This document shows positions 39,359 to 44,888 of a DNA stretch of 44,888 nucleotides, one piece after another. The notes under the pieces are model-generated. The model saw only the letters and a program-made list of their open reading frames with translations, was not told where the DNA came from and did not search any database. The stretch spans positions 1 to 44,888 of the forward strand of contig JACCVZ010000067.1 of assembly GCA_013697905.1 (NCBI GenBank), read 5' to 3'. The DNA is from Nocardioidaceae bacterium. GTDB taxonomy: Bacteria > Actinomycetota > Actinomycetes > Propionibacteriales > Nocardioidaceae. Position 1 is the first letter of the stretch; each line of letters begins with the position of its first letter. The position numbers were made by a program, and so were the translations under genes.

Positions 39359-40819
39359 ATGACCCAGCAACCCCAATCCTCCGAGGCCGGTCCCCGAGTC
39401 AGTCGCGAGCAGGTCCGAGACATCCGCACCATGCGCCGGGCCCGGCACGACAAGATGGTCGCCGGCGTCTGCGAGGGACTCAGCCGCCACCTCGACGTCG
39501 ATCCCCTCGTCGTCCGGGTCGTGTTCGCGGCCCTGACGCTCTTCGGCGGAGCGGGGGTGGTGCTCTACTGCCTCGCTTGGATCACCATTCCGACCGAGGA
39601 CAGCTACGACTCGCCTGCGTCGACCTGGTTGCGCCGGGACCCCGAGCGGATCCTCGTTGCCGGCCTGGCGATCGCGGCGGTCGCGACGATCGCGACGATG
39701 ATCGGGGCAATCGGCTTCAGTGCGCCCAACCCGTTCCCTGCCATCGTGATCGGGCTGCTCGCCCTCGTACTCTTCGCCGTCTTCACTCGGCGTCCGAGTG
39801 ACGGCGGGAGCGTGACGACTGCATCGTCAGGCGTGGTCGCCCCGAACCGCTCGTCCGGTGCGGTGATGGATGCGACCAGCGGCTCGGTCTCTTCGCCGGT
39901 GGTCCCGTCGTCGGACGACGAGCCGACGTCCGTGCTGCCGACGACCAGCACCCACGTCGCTGAGCACGACCAGGCTGAGCACACTGCTCCGCTGCCGGTG
40001 GAGGAAACCCGGCGGCCCTGGTGGCGGCGTCCCGGGGGCACGGGTTCGGATGATCCGGCGCAGCCGCGCACCCCTGCGTCGCCCCCTTCGCCTCCCCGGC
40101 CCAAACGGCCGCGGCGCGAGCCCTCCCACCTGCTCGGTGCCACCCTTGCCACCATCGCGCTGGCCCTGGGCACGGTCTGGGTCATCGACGAGACCGTCGT
40201 CGGACTGCTGCCACCGTCGGTCTACCCCGGCACCGCCCTCGGGATCATCGCAGCGGCGCTGCTGGTGGGCACCCGGTTCGGACGCAGCCGCTTCCTCATC
40301 TTCCTCGGCCTGGTCACCACCTTCTTGACGGTGGTCTCGACCGTGGTCGGGCCAGGTCCTTACGGCGAGGCGACCTACCGCCCGACCGCGGCTGCCGACG
40401 TTCGGTCGACGTACGAGCATGGCGCCGGGCTGCTCATCGTGCGCCTCGACGACGTGCAGGACCCCACAGCGCTGGACGGGCGTGTCATCGACGTCGACTC
40501 CTCGGTGGGGCAGGTCGATGTCATTGTGCCGTCGTCGGTGGACGCCACGATCAGCGCACATGTCGACGGTGGCGAGATCACCGGCCCCACCTACGTCGGG
40601 ACGCGGAGCGGTGGCTCACAGTCCGCCACCCTGGTCCCACGAGACGACGACGATCCGGACGTGACAATCGACATCGAGCTGACCTTCGGCCAGATCAACA
40701 TCATGCGTGCTGACTGCCCTGGCGACGGCAACAGCGCCGCTCGCACCGGCATCTTTTCGACCTACCAACCGTTCGACGCACTCTCAGGAGGCACCCGTGT
40801 TCCCTCGGCATGCAACTGA
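39359..40819 (+). CDS. PspC-domain membrane protein with LiaF-like C-terminal part
   Basis: The product is 486 aa from ATG 39359. A PspC domain (about 35-85, with MVAGVCEGLSRHLDVDPLVVR) is followed by a membrane segment pair, a long Thr/Pro/Asp-rich linker (about 145-250), more membrane helices (about 255-330), and a beta-rich C-terminal domain (about 345-480) with repeated VDV-V--S-D motifs, as in DUF2154/LiaF. Such proteins sense or respond to cell envelope stress. It is divergent from the PspC-domain kinase. Confidence 0.85.
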   Translation: MTQQPQSSEAGPRVSREQVRDIRTMRRARHDKMVAGVCEGLSRHLDVDPLVVRVVFAALTLFGGAGVVLYCLAWITIPTEDSYDSPASTWLRRDPERILVAGLAIAAVATIATMIGAIGFSAPNPFPAIVIGLLALVLFAVFTRRPSDGGSVTTASSGVVAPNRSSGAVMDATSGSVSSPVVPSSDDEPTSVLPTTSTHVAEHDQAEHTAPLPVEETRRPWWRRPGGTGSDDPAQPRTPASPPSPPRPKRPRREPSHLLGATLATIALALGTVWVIDETVVGLLPPSVYPGTALGIIAAALLVGTRFGRSRFLIFLGLVTTFLTVVSTVVGPGPYGEATYRPTAAADVRSTYEHGAGLLIVRLDDVQDPTALDGRVIDVDSSVGQVDVIVPSSVDATISAHVDGGEITGPTYVGTRSGGSQSATLVPRDDDDPDVTIDIELTFGQINIMRADCPGDGNSAARTGIFSTYQPFDALSGGTRVPSACN

Positions 40820-41090
40820 CGTCATCTCGTTGGTGTTCGGCGCGATCTTCGCCGGCTTCACCGTCGTCTGGCTGCTCACGCTGACCGAGGCGATCGGCCT
40901 CGACGACGCGCGGCTGGCGGGTCCGGTGGCGTTGATCACCGCGGGCGCCATCGGTCTGGCTGCCGCGCTGCGGCCGCGCAGACGCGGCGGCCAGCCAGGC
41001 GACGACTCGGTCAGGGCCACGCCCGCATACGAAGAACCCGGCGAGGGACGCGATGAAGAACCCGACGAGGGGCGCTCGCTGCGGCTGTGA
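40797..41090 (+). CDS. Small membrane protein with two helices
   Basis: The product is 97 aa from GTG 40797, with AGGAGG (40786-40791) five bases upstream. It overlaps the PspC/LiaF-like gene by 23 bases in another frame. Two hydrophobic segments (about 9-28 and 40-58) precede an acidic, Gly/Glu/Pro-rich tail. I do not recognise a domain. The overlap and the hairpin after it show that it ends this transcript. An in-frame ATG-type reading further upstream, inside the preceding gene, lacks support. Confidence 0.75.
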   Translation: MFPRHATDVISLVFGAIFAGFTVVWLLTLTEAIGLDDARLAGPVALITAGAIGLAAALRPRRRGGQPGDDSVRATPAYEEPGEGRDEEPDEGRSLRL

Positions 41091-41116
41091 CACACGGTCG
41101 GGACGGGCCGGGGGAA

Positions 41117-41154
41117 GGGACCGGCGGGTCGAGGTGTCTCGATCCGCCGGTCCC
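41117..41154 (+). terminator. Strong 17-base hairpin after the PspC/LiaF-like operon
   Basis: GGGACCGGCGGGTCGAG (41117-41133) and CTCGATCCGCCGGTCCC (41138-41154) pair fully apart from one G-T wobble, with a GTGT loop. It lies 27 bases after the small membrane protein stop and before the ABC exporter genes. No T-run follows. Confidence 0.85.
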
Positions 41155-41251
41155 TGTCGGTGCCCCGTTCGCCGCCGACGACCGCCGCCGGGGCGTGCGC
41201 ACGCTAAACGGTTGGCGCCGCAGGCCCTCTCATCTCTACCGTTGGTGTGTT

Positions 41252-42961
41252 ATGCGTCAGCTGCCCCTCCCCGACCCGGGGACACCCGACGCCCGCTCCC
41301 CCGGCCGCTACCTGTGGTGGGTGGCTTGCGGGCAGCTTCCGACGATGGTCGCAGGGATCACCTTCGGCATCGTGTGGATGGTGGCGCAGGCGGTGATGCC
41401 GGCGATCATCGGCCGAGCCATCGACGAGGGCGTGCGTGCCGACGACATGGGGCGGCTGGCCTACTGGGCGGCGGCGCTACTCGGCATCGGCGTCCTCCAG
41501 GCTGTCGCCGGGGTCGCGCGCCACCGCTTCGCCGTGCAGAACTGGCTGATTGCGGCGTACCGGACAGTGCAGGTGGTCGCGCGGCACAGTGTCCGGCTCG
41601 GCGCCACTCTGCCGCGGAGGATCTCCACCGGCGAGGTGGTTTCGATCGGCGCGTCCGACCTCGCCCATGTCGGCAACTCGATCGAGGTGATGGGCCGGGC
41701 GTTCGGCGCCGTCGCGGCCTTCTTCGTGGTCGCAGCGATCTTGCTCAACGCGTCGATGACACTGGGCCTGCTCGTCCTCATCGGTGTCCCGGCCCTACTG
41801 CTGTTGCTGGGCCCACTGCTGAAACCGCTGCAGAGACGAAACCTGGCTCAGCGCGAGATGATGGGCGAGCTCAACACGCTCGCCTCCGACATCGTCGGTG
41901 GGCTCCGGGTGCTGCGAGGCGTCGGCGGCGAAGAGGTCTTCCACCACCGGTACTCCGAGGAGTCCCAGAAGGTTCGCCAGGCCGGTGTCCAGGTGGCTCG
42001 GCTTCAGTCCATGCTCGACGCTCTGCAAATCTTCCTGCCAGGAGTGTTCGTTGTGCTCGTGGTGTGGCTCGGCGCACGCTTCGCGGTCGAGGGCAAGATC
42101 GAGCCGGGCGAGCTGGTGGCGTTCTACGGCTATGCGGCGTTCCTCATGATCCCCCTCCGGACAGGAACGGAGGTCGCCAACAAGCTCATCCGAGGGCTCG
42201 TCGCGGGCCGTCGTATCTGCCGGGTGTTGTCGGTGGAGCCCGAGGCGCAAGACATCGAGCAGCCGCGGGTCGCGTCGACCGCGAGCGACCTGGTCGACGT
42301 CCGCACCGGTCTCCGTGTCCGGCCAGGACACCTGACGGCGATCGTGTCCGAGCTGCCACACGAGTCGGCAGCCATCGCCGACCGGCTCGGCCGGTTCGCC
42401 GACGGCCCGGCAACGCTTGACGGCGTGTCGCTGTCCGACCTCGAGCGGGCCTTTGTTCGCCGAGCGATCGTCGTCAGCGACGCCAACGCCACGCTCTTCA
42501 GCGGACGGCTTCGCGACGAGCTCGACGTCCATGGCACGGCGGGCGACGACGACCTGATGTCGGCGATCTTGACGGCATCCGCTGAAGACGTGATGGACAC
42601 GCTCTCCGACGGCCTCGACACCGATGTCGAGGAGAGAGGTCGTTCGTTGTCGGGTGGGCAACGGCAGCGCCTGGTGCTCGCCCGTGCCCTCGTCGGCGAC
42701 CCAGACATCTTGGTGCTGGTCGATCCCACGTCCGCCGTGGACGCGCACACCGAGGCCCGGATCGCCACCCGGCTGCGCGAGCATCGCGCCGGGAAGACGA
42801 CGGTCGTCATCACCGCAAGTCCGTTGATGCTCGACCAGGCCGACGAGGTGGTGCTGGTGCAGGCCGGCAGAGCGGTCGCCGTCGGGACGCACCGTGACCT
42901 GCTCGACGAGCCTCGGTACCGACGCGTAGTGGCACGCGGTGAGGATGAGGTGTCGGCATGA
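41252..42961 (+). CDS. ABC exporter half-transporter with degenerate ATP site (subunit A)
   Basis: The product is 569 aa. The membrane domain (about 20-320) precedes a nucleotide-binding domain (about 335-569). The P-loop region is lost: the position equivalent to Walker A reads IVSELPHES (364-372), without GK(S/T). The signature LSGGQRQRL is intact (466-474). Walker B reads LVLVDPTS, with Val at the usual Asp and Asp at the usual Glu. The H-switch position is Ser523. It is therefore the helper half of a heterodimer; the consensus ATP site needs the next gene. I chose ATG 41252, which lacks a clear ribosome site. The substrate is unknown. Confidence 0.9.
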   Translation: MRQLPLPDPGTPDARSPGRYLWWVACGQLPTMVAGITFGIVWMVAQAVMPAIIGRAIDEGVRADDMGRLAYWAAALLGIGVLQAVAGVARHRFAVQNWLIAAYRTVQVVARHSVRLGATLPRRISTGEVVSIGASDLAHVGNSIEVMGRAFGAVAAFFVVAAILLNASMTLGLLVLIGVPALLLLLGPLLKPLQRRNLAQREMMGELNTLASDIVGGLRVLRGVGGEEVFHHRYSEESQKVRQAGVQVARLQSMLDALQIFLPGVFVVLVVWLGARFAVEGKIEPGELVAFYGYAAFLMIPLRTGTEVANKLIRGLVAGRRICRVLSVEPEAQDIEQPRVASTASDLVDVRTGLRVRPGHLTAIVSELPHESAAIADRLGRFADGPATLDGVSLSDLERAFVRRAIVVSDANATLFSGRLRDELDVHGTAGDDDLMSAILTASAEDVMDTLSDGLDTDVEERGRSLSGGQRQRLVLARALVGDPDILVLVDPTSAVDAHTEARIATRLREHRAGKTTVVITASPLMLDQADEVVLVQAGRAVAVGTHRDLLDEPRYRRVVARGEDEVSA

Positions 42962-44718
42962 GAGAGCTCCTGCCCGTGGCCGACGCACGCGAGGTCCGTC
43001 GCTATGCGCGCCAGATGGCGCGGCAACATCCACGTCAGCTCACGACAGCAATCTGCTTGCACGTGCTCGCCGCCATTGCTGGCCTGGCGGCACCGCGGCT
43101 GATCGGCAACCTCGTCCAGGACGTGTCCGAAGGCACCACGGTCTCGACAGTGGACAAGACGATCATCGCCATCGCGGTCTTCTTGCTGGTGCAGACCGTG
43201 CTCACCCGCTATGCGCGGTACGCGTCCTTGGTGTTGGGCGAGAAGGTGCTCGCTGAGCTGCGCGAGAACTTTGTGAAGCAGTCGCTGGCATTGCCGGTTA
43301 GCACCGTGGAGCGGGCCGGCACCGGCGACCTGCTGACGCGCACCTCGCGCGACGTCGAAGCGCTCGGCTGGTCGGTCAGGTTCGCGCTGCCCGAGACCAT
43401 CATCGCGTTCGTCACGACGGTCTTCTCGATCGGTGCCTGCATCTTGGTGGGGGTCTGGGTGCTGGTGCCCCTCATGCTCGGCGTACCGCTGCTGTTCGTG
43501 GCGACGCGCTGGTACCTGCGGCGTGCCCGCGACGGCTATCTGCGCGAGTCGGCGTCGTACGCCGCCATCAACGCGAGCCTCGCCGAGACGGCCGAAGGTG
43601 CCCGCACCGTCGAGGCGCTCGGGCTCGAGAAGCGGCGGCTGGACCGGATCGACGCCGACATCGCCGAGTCGTTCGCGGCGGAGCGCTACACGCTGATGTT
43701 GCGGACCGTGTGGTTCCCGTCGGCGGAGATCGGTTACCTCATCCCCACGGTCGCCACACTGCTGTTCGGCGGCTGGTTGCACAGCCGCGGCCAGGTGGAG
43801 CTTGGTGACGTCATCGCTGCAACGCTGTATGTCCAAGCGCTGATCGACCCCGTCGACCGGTTGTTGTCGTGGCTGGACGAGCTCCAGATCGGTGCGACGT
43901 CGCTGGCCCGGCTGCTCGGCGTCGGCAGCGTCCCCGACGATCGGGCGGTGTCGGGCCGAGAGCCGGCGCACGAGCGCATCGACGCAGACGACGTGCACTT
44001 CGCCTATGTCGAGGGCCGCGACGTCCTGCACGGGATCGACCTGCACGTCGACCGAGGTGAGCGCATTGCCATGGTAGGTCCCTCCGGCGCCGGCAAGTCG
44101 ACGATGGGCCGGCTGCTGGCTGGGATCCATCCTCCCGGCGCCGGTACGGTGACGATCGGTGGCGTCGGGATGACTGAGCTGCCCCTTGATGACCTCCGCA
44201 GACATGTCGCGCTGGTTACCCAGGAGCACCACGTCTTCGTCGGCACGTTGCGTGAGAACCTCGCGCTTTCCCTCAGTGACCGGGACTCCGACGAGACGAT
44301 GCGGGCGGCGCTGCGGGCCGTCGACGCCGAGGCGTGGGCGCTGGCACTGCCGGACGGCCTCGACACCCGGGTGGGCTCCGGCGGCCTGTCGCTGGCGCCT
44401 GCCCAGGCGCAGCAGCTGGCGCTGGCCCGGCTGGTCCTCGCCGACCCGCACACCTTGGTGCTCGACGAGGCGACGTCGCTGATCGACCCTCGGGCCGCCC
44501 GACATCTCGAGCGTTCGCTTGCAGGCGTCCTCGCTGGACGAACGGTGATCGCCATCGCGCACCGGCTCTTCACCGCGCACGACGCCGACAGAGTCGCCGT
44601 CGTCGAGGACGGTCGGATCACGGAGATAGGCTCCCACGACGAGCTGATCGCCGCCGATGGTTCCTACGCCGCGCTGTGGCGGTCCTGGCACGGCGAGACC
44701 GAAGGAGTCTCGGCATGA
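42958..44718 (+). CDS. ABC exporter half-transporter with intact Walker motifs but altered signature (subunit B)
   Basis: The product is 586 aa. The membrane domain (about 25-320) is followed by an NBD with intact Walker A GPSGAGKS (374-381), Walker B LVLDE (500-504) and H-switch His535. The signature motif is changed to LAPAQ (479-483) where LSGGQ is expected. It overlaps subunit A by ATGA and the downstream gene by ATGA. Its Walker site plus the partner's LSGGQ would form the single active ATP site. Exporters of this kind move drugs, lipids or peptides; nothing here identifies the substrate. Confidence 0.92.
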   Translation: MRELLPVADAREVRRYARQMARQHPRQLTTAICLHVLAAIAGLAAPRLIGNLVQDVSEGTTVSTVDKTIIAIAVFLLVQTVLTRYARYASLVLGEKVLAELRENFVKQSLALPVSTVERAGTGDLLTRTSRDVEALGWSVRFALPETIIAFVTTVFSIGACILVGVWVLVPLMLGVPLLFVATRWYLRRARDGYLRESASYAAINASLAETAEGARTVEALGLEKRRLDRIDADIAESFAAERYTLMLRTVWFPSAEIGYLIPTVATLLFGGWLHSRGQVELGDVIAATLYVQALIDPVDRLLSWLDELQIGATSLARLLGVGSVPDDRAVSGREPAHERIDADDVHFAYVEGRDVLHGIDLHVDRGERIAMVGPSGAGKSTMGRLLAGIHPPGAGTVTIGGVGMTELPLDDLRRHVALVTQEHHVFVGTLRENLALSLSDRDSDETMRAALRAVDAEAWALALPDGLDTRVGSGGLSLAPAQAQQLALARLVLADPHTLVLDEATSLIDPRAARHLERSLAGVLAGRTVIAIAHRLFTAHDADRVAVVEDGRITEIGSHDELIAADGSYAALWRSWHGETEGVSA

Positions 44719-44888
44719 CCCCCACTCCGCCCGACCGCGTACGCCCGGACTGGTCCGGTGGCGAGCGCTCCCAGCTGGCACAGGTGCTCGACTACAACCG
44801 GGCCAGCGTGCGGCTCAAGGCCGCAGGGCTCACCGACGAGCAGGCCCGCCAGCGGCTCACACCGTCGCCGTTGACCTCGATCGCCGGC
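44715..44888 (+). CDS. DinB/DUF664 family protein, N-terminal fragment (3' end outside window)
   Basis: The first 58 codons are visible. ATG 44715 overlaps the exporter stop (ATGA), with GAAGGAG at 44701-44707. The sequence (LAQVLDYNRASVRLKAAGLT, then LTPSPLTSIAG) is the typical opening helix and Pro-Ser-Pro-Leu turn of DUF664/DinB four-helix proteins, which often act with a thiol cofactor such as mycothiol. The metal-binding His residues lie beyond the window. Confidence 0.8.
   Translation, partial: MTPTPPDRVRPDWSGGERSQLAQVLDYNRASVRLKAAGLTDEQARQRLTPSPLTSIAG

Noticed and set aside
42130-44781. An 883-residue open frame antisense to the ABC exporter genes
   Set aside because: It is an antisense shadow of GC-rich coding DNA: Arg/Gln/His-rich, no family motifs, and it covers two well-supported genes.

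Overview
The window is about 45 kb of GC-rich DNA with tightly packed genes, frequent GTG starts and many 1-4 base stop/start overlaps. This points to a high-GC actinobacterium. The conserved right half (DUF3017, folD, purH, purN, DUF6350, sucD, sucC, M23 peptidase, pcrA) resembles Nocardioidaceae such as Nocardioides. The family assignment comes from remembered gene order, not from a search.

Layout. (1) 1-119: the 3' end of a malate dehydrogenase gene. (2) About 120-22,700: an accessory island for choline and glycine betaine catabolism lying between mdh and the DUF3017-folD block. It holds a dimethylglycine dehydrogenase-like flavoprotein with its own electron transfer flavoprotein (etfB, etfA). 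An opposing operon, betB-betA-proV-proW-proX, encodes choline oxidation and betaine uptake. Next come an IclR regulator, purU, and a repeat-flanked DUF559 gene. A corrinoid methyl-transfer set follows: an MttB-superfamily methyltransferase, a second IclR regulator, a corrinoid protein, a methyl-THF:corrinoid methyltransferase, a RACo-type reactivase and DUF1638. A metF-like gene closes the island. (3) 22,728-36,864: chromosomal backbone with folD, purH, purN, DUF6350, a sigma-like/membrane/sensor fusion, sucCD, an alpha/beta hydrolase, a B12-binding domain protein, an M23 peptidase and pcrA. (4) 36,886-44,888: a small membrane protein, a LuxR-type response regulator with a PspC-domain histidine kinase, a divergent PspC/LiaF-like protein with a small membrane partner, a two-gene heterodimeric ABC exporter, and the start of a DinB/DUF664 gene.

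How the island could work (inference from families): uptake by ProVWX; choline to betaine aldehyde (BetA) to glycine betaine (BetB); betaine demethylated to dimethylglycine by the MttB-like enzyme onto the corrinoid protein; methyl moved to THF; CH3-THF oxidised by MetF and the neighbouring FolD; 10-formyl-THF cleared to formate by PurU. Dimethylglycine is then oxidised by the flavoprotein, with electrons going to the adjacent ETF. No Rieske betaine monooxygenase and no betaine-homocysteine methyltransferase is present, so the corrinoid system fills the otherwise missing step.

Two further signals stand out. A 17-bp GTTGCG-type palindrome recurs at the fronts of the main island transcription units and probably marks the regulon of the first IclR protein. 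A DUF559 endonuclease-like gene sits between inverted arrays of a 12-base core with about 22-base period, wedged between two convergent stop codons, and looks like a small mobile cassette.
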